From positions 1 through 64,000 of the forward strand of contig NYUD01000030.1 in assembly GCA_002683825.1 (NCBI GenBank): a stretch of DNA of 64,000 nt. The letters are read 5' to 3'. Made by a program: the position numbers and the translations under genes. Below the pieces are notes generated by a model. The model was not told the origin of the DNA. It did not search any database and saw nothing but the letters and a program-made list of their open reading frames with translations. This document shows positions 39,550 to 48,654 of this stretch, one piece after another (the stretch's first letter is position 1; every line of letters starts with the position of its first letter). The DNA is from Planctomycetota bacterium (GTDB lineage Bacteria > Planctomycetota > UBA1135 > GCA-002686595).

Positions 39550-40001
39550 CAGATCCGCTGTTCGAATCCGACGATGTCGACCGAACCCTCGTGGACGACG
39601 TCGAAGTAGATCCTCCAGAGCCCACGCATGTGCAACAGCATGCCCTCGACCCGGTATCGCCCCTGCCCGACCTCGCTCACGTTCGGCCGCCGAACAAGGC
39701 CGTGGCCGTGGTCGGGCATCCATCCACGGACCCGCACCTGCGCTCCGCAAAGCGGCTCGCCGCCCGAGAAGACCAGGAGCTCCATCTCGAAGTCGCGGTT
39801 GCGTGGGATCTCGCCGTTCGCGCAACGCCAGGCGAGCGTGTAGTTGCCCTCGTCACCGGCGGCCACCCGCCAGCCCTCTTCGCGCAGGCGTTCGGCCGAG
39901 ACGGGTTCGCGCGCGGTGTCGGAAACCGGGGTTGAGCTCGGCGCCGTACAAGCGAGGCAGAAGAGCACCCCGACGAGCGCGGTTCCGAGCGGAAAAATCA
40001 C
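39549..40001 (-). CDS. YtkA-like lipoprotein
   Basis: 150 residues from a GTG at 40001 that overlaps the previous stop (GTGA). The signal peptide ends in a lipobox FCLAC (Cys18). The C-terminal 80 residues fit a YtkA-like beta-sandwich: VRVRGWMPDHGHGLVRRPNV, GQGRYRVEGMLLHMRGLWRI. The MPxHGHG segment, with Met and His, is the likely metal-binding edge; related domains occur in copper handling and FixH-type proteins. It lies in the middle of a coupled operon with a di-haem peroxidase, which suggests a periplasmic metal or redox role. Confidence 0.82.
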   Translation of the reverse strand: MIFPLGTALVGVLFCLACTAPSSTPVSDTAREPVSAERLREEGWRVAAGDEGNYTLAWRCANGEIPRNRDFEMELLVFSGGEPLCGAQVRVRGWMPDHGHGLVRRPNVSEVGQGRYRVEGMLLHMRGLWRIYFDVVHEGSVDIVGFEQRI

Positions 40002-42382
40002 CTCGTGGGCAGGGTGTAGGTGTAGCCCCGCGGAATCGCGTCCGTACCGACGCCCGTCGTGACACGCACGTCGACGGAACGGGGCGAGCGATGCAAACGC
40101 CCCCCGCCTCCGCCCGCCCGGCGCGGAACGCGACAGGTCAGCGTGGTCTCGTTGAGAACGTTGACCTGGGTCGCCATCTGCTCCCCGAAGTCGACGGTGG
40201 TGACCCCGGGAACGAAACCCAGGCCCGTGATCGTCACGGTCGGTCGCGCGTTGGTCGAGCCGCTGTTCGGCGTCACGTTGCTGATCGCGACGGCGCAGAC
40301 CAGCTCCTCGATGGCCAGATCGTCGATCGCCGCCTCGGAGATCGACCCGTCGTTGAGATCGGAAGCGATGAAGCGCAACCGGATCTGGTTCGTCGGCGCG
40401 ACAAAGTCGGAGATGCGTACCGAGTGGCGAATCCAGCCGCCCACCGCGTCCGCACCGCCGGGACCGATCGTCTCGAGGTTCGTCCAGGTCGAGCCGCCGT
40501 TGTTGGAGATGTCGATCACGAAGACGTCATCGATGGCGGAGTTCTGGTTGTTGGAGAACCAGCGCCAGTAGCTGAGGACCGGATCGGTCAAGCCCGATGC
40601 ATCCATCGTGGGCGAGAGCAGCGTGGTCGTGCCGCCGTCGACGTCGTTCTCCCCCACGCTGCCGCCGACCGAGCCTTGCCCGGTGACCAGGCAGATCGTT
40701 CCGGGATCCGAGTGATCGTCTTCGGGCTGGGCCGCGGTGCCGTTGGGGTTCACGCGTTCCCAGATGCCCGTCGCGGCGTCGTCCCCGGCCACGCCGAACG
40801 TCCAGCCGAGATCGATCTCGACATGGTCGGAAAAGACCTCGTCGACGTAGGCCGCGGACAACGCCGTGTAGACCTGGGTCGGACCCGCCGGCGGATCCGT
40901 CCACGTGTAGTTGTTGGAGGCCTTGGCGCTCACATAGAAGTTGACCCGGTCGCCGCAGGGAATCGAGGGGATCACCGCTTCGTAGAGATCCCCCCCCAGG
41001 GGCGTCGCCGAAACGCTTTGAAATCCCGATCCCGAGTCGTAGTGGAAGCTGACCGTCGCGGCCAAGAGGTCCCCGGGAGCGGCCTCCGAAACGGTGAAAC
41101 GAACCAGGCCACCGCCGGCGGCGATCTGCTCGGGGGTGCCCTCCGGAAAGTCGAAGGTCAGGACCGGGTTGCCGACGTAGAAGATGAAGAGCCCCTTCTC
41201 GAGGTCACTGCCGAGAATGGTGCCGCTAGGCAGGAAGGGATAGTTGCTCCACAGGCTGTTGAAGGCGGCGTCGTCGTCGTCGGGATAGGTGTCGAACCAC
41301 GCGATTTCGGTCGGGCTCAGGGGGTTGGTGTTGTCGAAGATGCGCAGGCCGCTGCGATAGTTGGCCTCGTAGATGCGGTTGCCGTTGACGTAGAGGTTGT
41401 GGTCGATCGCCGGCGCTCCGGACGTGAAGAAGCCGGTCACCGACGGACTGGCCGGGTTGCTCACGTCCATGATGCGTGTGCGCGTGCTGAAGCCGAAGTT
41501 CGATTCGTCGAGCTCGTCGTTCTGGTAGACCGTCAGCTGGTCGTCCGACAACCACAGCTGGTGTGAGAAGGCGCTGTTCGAGTAGGTGGTCGAGCCGAGC
41601 ACGGACGGGCTGGACTTGTTGGTGACGTCGACGATGTGGAGCGAGGGCGAACCGCCTCCCGAACTCGTCTCGGCGGCGCAGAAGGCGAGCTCCTTGCCGA
41701 AGTGGGGCCCGGCGACGTCCCACGTCACGACGACCGCGTCGTGGACGTAGCGGTCCTCCCAGGAACCGGCGAAGACCGGGTTGGCCGGATTGGAGAGGTC
41801 GTAGAACACCAACCCCTGGGGACCGCCGGGGCAGGGACTGCCCTCGCCTCCGGTGCGATACAGGAAACCTGTGTCCTCGTTGATCGCCACGTTGTGGCTG
41901 GCCGACGTGCACCCTCCGGCGGTGAAGTCGCCGACATGGGTGACCACCCCGCCATCGATGTTGGTCAGGTCGAAGACCTGGATCCCGCTGCCGCCCTCGC
42001 TGACCACGTAGGCGTGCCCGGCGTAGGTCTTCATGTCGTGCCACAGACTGTCGGGTCCGGCGAGCACGGCCACCACCACCGGCGCGCCCGGATCGCTCAC
42101 CTCCACGAAACCCGTGCCCGCGTTGAGCCCCATGATCGCGTACTCCCGCCCGGAAGGGGCGGTGTAGCCCCAGCAGTCGTTGCCGCCGCCGAAGGTGGGA
42201 TCGAAGTCCGAGACGGGGACCCAGCCCATGAGCTGAACCCCGTTCGAAGTGAACGCCACCTGCCCCTGCCCGCTGTAGCTCGGCTTGGGAAAGGGGGCCT
42301 GGCGGTCGAGACCGTCGTGTGCCGGAAGCGCGAGGGAGAGAACTAGAAGAAAGAGGACGGGCAGAATGGCCTTCTGAAACAT
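39998..42382 (-). CDS. Exported choice-of-anchor-B-like protein with IPT domain
   Basis: 794 residues from an ATG at 42382, which begins a signal peptide (MFQKAILPVLFLLVLSLALP). The open frame extends to 42469 but the additional codons are Arg-rich. Residues 30-390 contain LVIVD-type blades: YAIMGLNAGTGFVEVSDP, HAYVVSEGGSGIQVFDLTN, QGLVFYDLSNPANPVFAG, RTRIMDVSNPASPSVTG, SGLRIFDNTNPLSPTEI. This is typical of the choice-of-anchor-B family. A discoidin- or jelly-roll-like section follows (residues 540-690), then an IPT/TIG domain near the end (ISNVTPNSGSTNARPTVTITG). It is probably surface-exposed. Its stop overlaps the YtkA-like gene, making it first in a coupled operon. Confidence 0.88.
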   Translation of the reverse strand: MFQKAILPVLFLLVLSLALPAHDGLDRQAPFPKPSYSGQGQVAFTSNGVQLMGWVPVSDFDPTFGGGNDCWGYTAPSGREYAIMGLNAGTGFVEVSDPGAPVVVAVLAGPDSLWHDMKTYAGHAYVVSEGGSGIQVFDLTNIDGGVVTHVGDFTAGGCTSASHNVAINEDTGFLYRTGGEGSPCPGGPQGLVFYDLSNPANPVFAGSWEDRYVHDAVVVTWDVAGPHFGKELAFCAAETSSGGGSPSLHIVDVTNKSSPSVLGSTTYSNSAFSHQLWLSDDQLTVYQNDELDESNFGFSTRTRIMDVSNPASPSVTGFFTSGAPAIDHNLYVNGNRIYEANYRSGLRIFDNTNPLSPTEIAWFDTYPDDDDAAFNSLWSNYPFLPSGTILGSDLEKGLFIFYVGNPVLTFDFPEGTPEQIAAGGGLVRFTVSEAAPGDLLAATVSFHYDSGSGFQSVSATPLGGDLYEAVIPSIPCGDRVNFYVSAKASNNYTWTDPPAGPTQVYTALSAAYVDEVFSDHVEIDLGWTFGVAGDDAATGIWERVNPNGTAAQPEDDHSDPGTICLVTGQGSVGGSVGENDVDGGTTTLLSPTMDASGLTDPVLSYWRWFSNNQNSAIDDVFVIDISNNGGSTWTNLETIGPGGADAVGGWIRHSVRISDFVAPTNQIRLRFIASDLNDGSISEAAIDDLAIEELVCAVAISNVTPNSGSTNARPTVTITGLGFVPGVTTVDFGEQMATQVNVLNETTLTCRVPRRAGGGGGRLHRSPRSVDVRVTTGVGTDAIPRGYTYTLPTR

Positions 42383-42598
42383 GGGAAACCGGGGGGCCGA
42401 GGGGGGGGGACGCTGAAAAAATTTCCGGATCGCGAGTCGGATCCGCCCACGATCGTAAGGAGAGCCCACCGACCCAACAACCCGCCATTTCCCGGCTTCC
42501 CGGTAGCGCCCCCCGAAAGCCCCTCAAACGATGCTCGCGCGTCCGATGACTGACTTCCGGGATTGAATGGGCGAGCCCCGCGGGCGTAGCGCTCTTCG

Positions 42599-43009
42599 AT
42601 GGAACGGATCGAGCTGGAAAGGACCGAGGCGCCCAATCCGATCGGCGCACAAGAGAGCGCGCTGATTTCCCTCTTCGTACGGCTATACCGCGCCCTGGGA
42701 CCGGTGCTGGGTGCCCTGGTGCTGGACTTCGCGGACTTCGCGACCCTGGGACCGCTCGGACTCTATGTGGGCGCGCCGATCGGGGCGGGCATCGGGTGGT
42801 GGCTGAGCGGCATGTTTCGCGTGGGCCGGGCCACCCGGATCCTTTTGGCGATTCTCGCGGGCGCCTATTGCATGGCGCCATTTACCAACTTGCTACCGAT
42901 CGCGACCGTGCTCTCGGCCCTCGGGCGCTTCTTCGAGGACCCCCTTCCGAGCGAGGAGGGAAAAGATGAAGCACCTCCGCAACCCGGGGGAATAACGGAG
43001 GGGATCTGA
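42599..43009 (+). CDS. Small membrane protein of unknown function
   Basis: 136 residues from an ATG at 42599. Two or three hydrophobic helices are visible: residues 33-45 (LGPVLGALVLDF), 50-72 (LGPLGLYVGAPIGAGIGWWL) and 80-108 (ATRILLAILAGAYCMAP and onward). A charged Pro-rich tail (EEGKDEAPPQPGG) follows. I do not recognise the family. It is divergent from the choice-of-anchor-B-like operon and 61 bases upstream of a coiled-coil gene on the same strand, possibly co-transcribed. Confidence 0.6.
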   Translation: MERIELERTEAPNPIGAQESALISLFVRLYRALGPVLGALVLDFADFATLGPLGLYVGAPIGAGIGWWLSGMFRVGRATRILLAILAGAYCMAPFTNLLPIATVLSALGRFFEDPLPSEEGKDEAPPQPGGITEGI

Positions 43010-43070
43010 CCCCGCAAAATTCTACGGATGGCAAGGAATAGGATAGTCTGGTGTTTGAGGAACTCACGTC

Positions 43071-43889
43071 GTGGAACGTCATCTGCCCGAACACCCGAAA
43101 AAGCGCGTGGATCCGAAGCAACCGGACCTGGGGCGGGCATTCTCGCGCGTGAAGCGTTCCTGGCACGTCCTCTCCCGTCAGTCGACGTTGAAGTCGATCG
43201 ACGAGGCCCTGGAAAAGGCCTTCGCCGGAGCCGGTGTCGAGAGCAAGGTCACCCAGGACAGGCTGCGCCGGGCCGTCTCCAGGAACTTCATCCAGGCGGC
43301 CCTCCGGCGCGCGCGCACGGTTCAGGGCGCCACACGCAAGAGTCTCATGCACGAGCTGGAAAGCTCGAAGCACTCGGTGCTTCAGAGCCGCAACGCTGCG
43401 CGCAAGGAGCTCGATGAGCTGCGCGACAAGGCCGCCCGACTACGCGGCGCTCTGGACGCCGATGAAAATCTGCCCCGTACCGAGGAAGAACGCGCACTGG
43501 ATCTAGAGCTGGAGGAGAAGGTCTCTTCTCTTCGCCTGCGCAACATGAAGCAGGGGCCGGACTTCTCTCTGAGTCCCGACAGCATCGCAGAGCTCACGGC
43601 CTTCGTCCGGGCCCAGCGGCGGCGGACTCTGTCGCTGGGGCTGTCCCAGCAACGCAAGGCGATAACCATCCTCGAACGACGCGTCACGAAGCTGAACTCC
43701 ACCCTCGTTCGTTCGGAAGAGGCCCTGCGCATTCTGGCCGGCAAGTCGGACGATCACGCCGGCGCGGCCTCGGTTTTTCGCGATCTGCAGGGCCTGGCGC
43801 TCGACTCCCCCGATGGCAAGGCCAAGATCGCCGCGCTGCGTGTGTTGTTCGAGGAAAACCTCGAGATGCAGCGCAATGCTGCCGGCTAG
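43071..43889 (+). CDS. Coiled-coil protein of unknown function
   Basis: 272 residues from a GTG at 43071, with GAGGAA about 8 bases upstream. It is highly charged and helical: residues 85-125 and 195-225 show heptad-like Leu spacing (ELDELRDKAARLRGALDADE, ITILERRVTKLNSTLVRSEE). No signal peptide or enzyme motif is seen. It may be a cytoplasmic structural or regulatory protein. Its TAG stop is interleaved with that of the convergent ketosynthase gene in the palindrome CTAG (43886-43889). Confidence 0.65.
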   Translation: MERHLPEHPKKRVDPKQPDLGRAFSRVKRSWHVLSRQSTLKSIDEALEKAFAGAGVESKVTQDRLRRAVSRNFIQAALRRARTVQGATRKSLMHELESSKHSVLQSRNAARKELDELRDKAARLRGALDADENLPRTEEERALDLELEEKVSSLRLRNMKQGPDFSLSPDSIAELTAFVRAQRRRTLSLGLSQQRKAITILERRVTKLNSTLVRSEEALRILAGKSDDHAGAASVFRDLQGLALDSPDGKAKIAALRVLFEENLEMQRNAAG

Positions 43890-45139
43890 ACTCGACTGAC
43901 GACCGCCACGCTGTTGGTGCCGCCGAAAGCGAAGCTGTTCTTCAACGCGTGGCGAACCTCGGTCTCGAGAGGCGCCTCGCGGACGAAGTTCAAGGGGCAG
44001 CGCGGATCCGGGTCATCGAGGTTGCGGCAGGGTGGCAGCAGTCCATTGCGCAGCGCCAAAATCGTGGCGACGAGCTCGACGCCCGCCGTCGCCCCCATCA
44101 GGTGGCCCAGCTGAGCCTTCGTGTTGGACACGTGGATCTCGCCCACGCGATCGCCGAAGACCCGGCCCAGGGATTCGGCCTCGGCGATGTCCGCCGGCTC
44201 GGTGGCCGTACCGTGAGCGTTGACGTAGTCGATGTCTTCGATGCTGAGGCCCGCGGAAGCGAGGGCTGCGTTCATCGCGCGCACCTGTCCGGCCGGGTCG
44301 GGCTGGACGATGTGCGTCGCATCGGAGCGACAGCCATAACCTGAAATCTCGGCCAGGATCGTCGCGCCGCGCCTCTCGGCGGCGTCAAAGGACTCGAGCA
44401 CCAGGGCGGCGGCTCCCTCCCCCATCACCAGACCTCTACGCCCGCGGTCGAAGGGGCGCGAGGCCTCTTCGGGTTCGGGGATGGGAGAGAGCACACCCAG
44501 GCGATTCCAGGCGGCGAAGGTCGGCGGATCGAAACCGCTGTCGCAGGATGCCGCGACGACGCCGTCGGCCAGCCCGAAACGAATGCGGTGAAAAGCGTCC
44601 CCAAGGGCCACCGAACCGGTCGCGCAGGCAGCGCAGACGACGTGGCTGGCTCCCACAAGCCGGTAGCGGATGGAGGCCTGGTTGGCGACCCGGTTGAACA
44701 TCGAACGCAGCACCGTCGTCGGCCGCATCTTGCGCAGGCCGCCCTTCAGAAAAGCCGCGTGCGCTTCGATCACGGCCAGCGTGTTGGCGTGCCCCGTGCC
44801 GAAGACGATGTCCAGCTCGAGGGGCTCGTCGCCGGCGGTGGAGAACCCCGCCTGTTCGAGCGCACGACCTACCGCGCTGAGGCCCATCTGATTCCAGCGA
44901 TCCGGCTCCCTGATGGCGAAGTGTTCGCGGCCCTGGGCGACGAGCTCGTCGGAAACCAGACCACCGACCTTCACCGGGAAGTCCTTTTCGACCGCAAAGG
45001 GGACCTCGCGTATCCCACTCTTGCCTTCGAGCACGCCCGTCCAGAAGGTGTCGAGGTCGGCCCCGAGGGCGCAGACCACGCCCATGCCCGTCACGGCGAC
45101 TCGGCGCGGTCGGATCGGCGGGTGGGACGGATTCGACAC
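43886..45139 (-). CDS. Beta-ketoacyl synthase (KAS II type)
   Basis: 417 residues from a GTG at 45139, 9 bases after the monooxygenase stop. The Cys-His-His triad is visible: Cys172 in AACATGSVALG, His309 in VNAHGTATEPAD, and His346 in NTKAQLGHLMGA, so it should be able to condense. The end NSFAFGGTNSVAV is also typical. Length and motifs match FabF-like elongating synthases. Lying directly with an acyl carrier protein and a MupA-type monooxygenase rather than with fabD or fabG, it is more likely part of a specialised polyketide-like or lipid-modifying cassette than of housekeeping fatty-acid synthesis. That pathway role is inferred. Confidence 0.92.
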   Translation of the reverse strand: MSNPSHPPIRPRRVAVTGMGVVCALGADLDTFWTGVLEGKSGIREVPFAVEKDFPVKVGGLVSDELVAQGREHFAIREPDRWNQMGLSAVGRALEQAGFSTAGDEPLELDIVFGTGHANTLAVIEAHAAFLKGGLRKMRPTTVLRSMFNRVANQASIRYRLVGASHVVCAACATGSVALGDAFHRIRFGLADGVVAASCDSGFDPPTFAAWNRLGVLSPIPEPEEASRPFDRGRRGLVMGEGAAALVLESFDAAERRGATILAEISGYGCRSDATHIVQPDPAGQVRAMNAALASAGLSIEDIDYVNAHGTATEPADIAEAESLGRVFGDRVGEIHVSNTKAQLGHLMGATAGVELVATILALRNGLLPPCRNLDDPDPRCPLNFVREAPLETEVRHALKNSFAFGGTNSVAVVSRV

Positions 45140-45148
45140 GGGGGAAAG

Positions 45149-46216
45149 CTAGAACTCCCGTCGGCGCAAGCGGTCCAGATAGCTCAGGCTCTCGATGACC
45201 TTGCCCTCGTCGATCCCGAAGTCCATCAAGCAAGCGATCTCGTCGACCCCGGCCCCCTTGACGGCCCCCACCATTTCGGCGCAGGAGGACGGCGAGCCCA
45301 TCAAGGCCGTCTTGCGGTAGTAGCGCTCGAACGCGAATTCCAGGAGATCGGCTCGCTTGCGCGGTGAGAGGTCGTCCAGACGGGCCTCGTTGGTCTTCCA
45401 CAGGTCGACCGAGCTTTCGATGTAGCGCTTGAAGGGCTCGCGGACGACCTCCTTGGTCGATCCTTCGTCGGGACCGACGAAGGTGTGCAACATCAGCGTC
45501 ACGACGCCCGGCCCGGCATGCCCGGCCCGTGCTCGCCCCTCGCGGTAGGCCGCGATCTTCTCGGTCAACTCACCGACCGACTGGAAGAGCAGCGCGGTCA
45601 GGATGTTGAAGCCGCGCTCGCCCGCTTCGACGAAGCGTTCGCGGCCGCCGGAACACGTGAACCAGATATTCAGCTGCGTTTGCTGCGGCGAGGGGTAGAT
45701 CCGCAGTGTGTTCATCTCGCCCAGCCCGTTCTCGGTCTCGATCGCCTCCCCGCTCCACAGCGTGCGGATCGTATCGATACCTGCAAAGGTGAGCTCTTTG
45801 CGATCGGTGTAGGCCTTGGGTGCAATGGAAAAGTCGTTCGGGTTCCATCCGATCGCAAAGGCCAGGTCGACGCGGCCGTCGGAGAGATTGTCGACGACCG
45901 ACCACTCCTCGGCGACGCGGATCGGACTGTGCAAGGGAAGCACGACACTACCGGCACGGATCCGAATCCTCTCGGTGGTCTCGGCAAGCACGACGCCCAT
46001 CAGCGACGGGTTCGGGAAGATGCCTCCAAAAGAGTGGAAGTGCCGCTCGGGCACCCAGACGGCCTCGAAACCGTTTCGGTCGGCAAAGGCGGAGCTCTTT
46101 CGAAAAAGATCGAACTTGCCGAGACTGAAGTCAGCCTGCTCACTCGCGAAGAAGAGCAGGCTGAAACGAGGCCAATCGCCGACGGCTCGAGCGCCGGAAG
46201 GAACGGAGCGGCTCAA
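45149..46216 (-). CDS. MupA/Atu3671-type luciferase-like monooxygenase
   Basis: 355 residues if started at the TTG (46216-46214) that overlaps the ACP stop as TTGA. No other start lies near the expected N-terminus (FSLLFFASEQAD). The protein matches the flavin-dependent luciferase-like monooxygenases of the MupA/Atu3671 type: GFEAVWVPERHFHSFGGIFP, NPSLMG, IRIRAGSVVLPLHSPIRVAE, WSVVDNLSDGRVDLAFAIGW, and VTLMLHTFVGPDEGSTKEVV. In known biosynthetic clusters these are domains or partners of PKS/NRPS enzymes, oxidising a carrier-bound acyl chain. Here it is free-standing and sits between an ACP and a ketosynthase. It probably uses FMNH2 and O2. No flavin reductase is nearby. Confidence 0.92.
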   Translation of the reverse strand: MSRSVPSGARAVGDWPRFSLLFFASEQADFSLGKFDLFRKSSAFADRNGFEAVWVPERHFHSFGGIFPNPSLMGVVLAETTERIRIRAGSVVLPLHSPIRVAEEWSVVDNLSDGRVDLAFAIGWNPNDFSIAPKAYTDRKELTFAGIDTIRTLWSGEAIETENGLGEMNTLRIYPSPQQTQLNIWFTCSGGRERFVEAGERGFNILTALLFQSVGELTEKIAAYREGRARAGHAGPGVVTLMLHTFVGPDEGSTKEVVREPFKRYIESSVDLWKTNEARLDDLSPRKRADLLEFAFERYYRKTALMGSPSSCAEMVGAVKGAGVDEIACLMDFGIDEGKVIESLSYLDRLRRREF

Positions 46217-46470
46217 GCCAGTTTCCCTTGCAGATGTTCGACCAGATCGCCCACGCTGTCCATCTCGAGAAGATCCTTGACCTCCATCTGGACGCCGAAG
46301 TGATCTTCCATCTCGTACATGAAGTCGAGGATGGAGAGCGAGTCGAATCCGACCTCCTCCAGAGCCGTCTTCTCGGTGATCGTGTCCACGTCGATCTGAA
46401 TCTCCGGCTGGTTCCCCAGCAGAGACCTCAGCTTGGATCCGATCTCTTCTCGAGCGATCGCGGGAGTCAT
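46213..46470 (-). CDS. Acyl carrier protein
   Basis: 85 residues from an ATG at 46470, with GGATGG about 5 bases upstream. The phosphopantetheine serine is Ser44 in EEVGFDSLSILDFMYEME, followed by acidic helix II and the final VGDLVEHLQGKL. The length is normal for a discrete ACP. The frame is open upstream to about 46554, but the extra part is not ACP-like. Its stop overlaps the likely TTG start of the monooxygenase gene. It is the first gene of an ACP-monooxygenase-ketosynthase cassette. No holo-ACP synthase is present in the window. Confidence 0.92.
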   Translation of the reverse strand: MTPAIAREEIGSKLRSLLGNQPEIQIDVDTITEKTALEEVGFDSLSILDFMYEMEDHFGVQMEVKDLLEMDSVGDLVEHLQGKLA

Positions 46471-46599
46471 CGCGCCATCCAATGGTTGTACTTTTTCGTG
46501 CGGCCGGTGTCGTGCGGTCAGGGCGCCCTCCGGGGAGTGCTTCCCTCCCTTCATCGATCCGGTATCTCACCGCACGCTCGCACCGGCATCAAGGACGAT

Positions 46600-46866
46600 C
46601 TAGATTCCCGGTGCCGCAGGCACCCAGACAAGACGGTCGGCGCCGCGTCGTTTCTTGACCTCATATTCCACGCGTTGTGCCTCACCCCGCTCCTCGAAGG
46701 GTCCGTACCGCACACCGATTTTCCAGGGGCGGCCGTGGGTGGTGGTGCGGGCCCCCCCCGGCAGCTCGCCGTTGTGCTGTTGAAGCCGGCGATCGAGATC
46801 CTTGGTGATCCCGACGTAGGAACGCGAACTCGAATTCGACACGAGGACGTACACCGTCCAGAGCAT
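46600..46866 (-). CDS. GIY-YIG nuclease-domain protein
   Basis: 88 residues from an ATG at 46866 with AAGGCGGGG directly upstream; a GTG at 46893 would add nine residues. The domain begins WTVYVLVSNSSSRSYVGITKDLDRRLQQHN, containing the GIY-YIG equivalent (VYVL...YVGIT) and catalytic Arg. A later Glu (GEAQRVEYEVKK) is the metal ligand. Small UvrC-like single-domain proteins of this size are common, and their substrate is generally unknown. It follows the sulfatase by 16 bases and precedes the ACP cassette by about 130 bases. Confidence 0.88.
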   Translation of the reverse strand: MLWTVYVLVSNSSSRSYVGITKDLDRRLQQHNGELPGGARTTTHGRPWKIGVRYGPFEERGEAQRVEYEVKKRRGADRLVWVPAAPGI

Positions 46867-46882
46867 CCCCGCCTTTTCGGCC

Positions 46883-48508
46883 TCAGCGCCCACCGGAAGC
46901 CCCGCTCGGTCGGTATTGGCCCTGCCACGCTTCGGGCATGACCCTTACGTCGGACGCGTCGCAGTAGTACTCGCGCAGACGACCGAGGCGTTCGGCCAGG
47001 ACAGCGATCTCGTCGATGTAGCGGGGATCGCCGAAGAGGTTCTCCAGCTCGTCAGGATCCTTTACCAGGTCGTAGAACTCCCACTCGTCGAACTGGTAAA
47101 AACGAATCAACTTGTAGCGCTCGGTCCGAATGCCGTAATGCCTGGCGACCATGTGGACGGCCGGAAAGCCGTGGTAGTGGTAGTAGATCCCCTCGCGCCA
47201 GTCCTCGGGCGTTTCACCCTTCAACAGCGGAACCAGGGAACGCCCCTGCATGTCGGAAGGAATCTCGACCCCCGCGATCTCGAGGAAAGTCTCGGCGTAG
47301 TCGAGATTCTGAACGAGGTCGGTATTGACCGTTCCCGCCGCAGTGACTCCGGGCCATTTCACGATCAGAGGCATACGCAGGGATGGCTCGTACATCCAGC
47401 GCTTGTCGTACCAGCCGTGATCACCGAGGTAAAAACCCTGGTCCGAAGAATAGATCACGATCGTGTTTTCGCTGAGGCCGCTCTCCTTCAGGTAGGCCAT
47501 CAAACGCCCGACGCTCTCGTCGGCTCCCCGGATGGTCCGCAGGTAGTTCTTCATGTAGCGCTGATACTTCCAGCGCACGAGTTCTTCGCCCTCGAGCCCC
47601 AGAGCAAGAAAGCGCGCGTTCTCCTCCCGGAACGCCTCGTCCCACCGCGCGCGTTGCGCGCCGGTCATCTTCTCGAGATTGCGAAATCCAGATGAGTCCA
47701 GGGCCTTGCCTGCGCGAGGATCCCAACCCTCGTAGGGTTCGAGAAACAGGTCATAGACGAGGTTCATGTGCCGATCGATCTCCATCTCCTGGAAGCGCGC
47801 GGCGCTGGCGTTGTCCGCGTGGGAATCGAAGAGCGTGGCCGGCTCCGGGATCAGCTGGTCCTTGTAGAGATCCAGATGTCGCAGGGCGGGCATCCAGTTG
47901 CGATGCGGCGCTTTTTGCTGGCACATCAACATGAAGGGCCGGTCCGACCCCTTTCGCTCGTCCATCCATTCGATGGCCAGATCGGTGACGATGTCGGTGC
48001 AGTATCCCTCTGTTTGCCGACGCCCCTCTGCATCGATCAAGACCGGATTGTAGTAGTCGCCTTGCCCCGGCAAGATCTCCCAGTGGTCGAAGCCCTCCGG
48101 GTCCGAACCCAGGTGCCACTTGCCGATCACCGCCGTTGTGTAGCCCGCCTTCCGGAGCAGCTTCGGGAACGTCGGCTGGGATCCGTCGAAGAGATTCCCG
48201 TTCCGCATGAAGCCGTTCAGATGGCTGTGCTTGCCGGTCAAAATGACGGCGCGCGACGGGCCGCAGATCGAATTGGTGCAGAAGCTGTTTTGAAACCGAA
48301 CGCCTTGGCTGGCCAACCGATCGATGTTGGGCGTTGGATTCAGTGAGCTGAGGCGACCACCGTACGCCCCGATCGCGTGGGTCGCGTGGTCGTCGGTGAA
48401 AATGAAGAGAATGTTGGGTCTTCTGGTTTCACTCCGGGTACTTGCACCGACGATGTTGCCTGCCGAAAGACACAGGGCGACGAGGAGGAATGTGTGGTGG
48501 GGGTTCAT
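46883..48508 (-). CDS. Sulfatase with classical formylglycine motif
   Basis: 541 residues from an ATG at 48508 with GAGG about 6 bases upstream and an immediate signal peptide ([17 protein letters not shown]). Metal ligands Asp39 and Asp40 are in ILFIFTDDH. The formylglycine site is Cys82-Gly-Pro-Ser-Arg86 in [13 protein letters not shown], followed by VIGKWHLG and a later [12 protein letters not shown]. This is a secreted type I sulfatase, probably acting on sulfated polysaccharides. The activating enzyme (FGE or anaerobic SME) is not in the window. It differs from the lipoprotein at 9503-11944, which lacks this motif. Confidence 0.95.
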   Translation of the reverse strand: MNPHHTFLLVALCLSAGNIVGASTRSETRRPNILFIFTDDHATHAIGAYGGRLSSLNPTPNIDRLASQGVRFQNSFCTNSICGPSRAVILTGKHSHLNGFMRNGNLFDGSQPTFPKLLRKAGYTTAVIGKWHLGSDPEGFDHWEILPGQGDYYNPVLIDAEGRRQTEGYCTDIVTDLAIEWMDERKGSDRPFMLMCQQKAPHRNWMPALRHLDLYKDQLIPEPATLFDSHADNASAARFQEMEIDRHMNLVYDLFLEPYEGWDPRAGKALDSSGFRNLEKMTGAQRARWDEAFREENARFLALGLEGEELVRWKYQRYMKNYLRTIRGADESVGRLMAYLKESGLSENTIVIYSSDQGFYLGDHGWYDKRWMYEPSLRMPLIVKWPGVTAAGTVNTDLVQNLDYAETFLEIAGVEIPSDMQGRSLVPLLKGETPEDWREGIYYHYHGFPAVHMVARHYGIRTERYKLIRFYQFDEWEFYDLVKDPDELENLFGDPRYIDEIAVLAERLGRLREYYCDASDVRVMPEAWQGQYRPSGASGGR

Positions 48509-48654
48509 GAATGGCCTCGGGCCAGATGCTAGCATTCCGCGGATCCTCGTTCGCGACAGAGATGTCGCCCTCCCGCATCCGCCCACATCGCCCTTCTCTC
48601 CTGCCGCAACAGGCCGAGCCCACCTCGACCAAGACAGGTCCCGGTGGCCGGAGT

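Noticed and set aside
39239..41566. 775-codon plus-strand open frame
   Set aside because: It runs antisense to peroxidase, YtkA-like and choice-of-anchor-B-like genes with clear motifs; it is Arg- and Gly-rich and without a signature.
43071..43889. Toxin-antitoxin or phage structural role for the coiled-coil protein
   Set aside because: Coiled coils alone are not evidence for either, and no partner gene or phage context is present.
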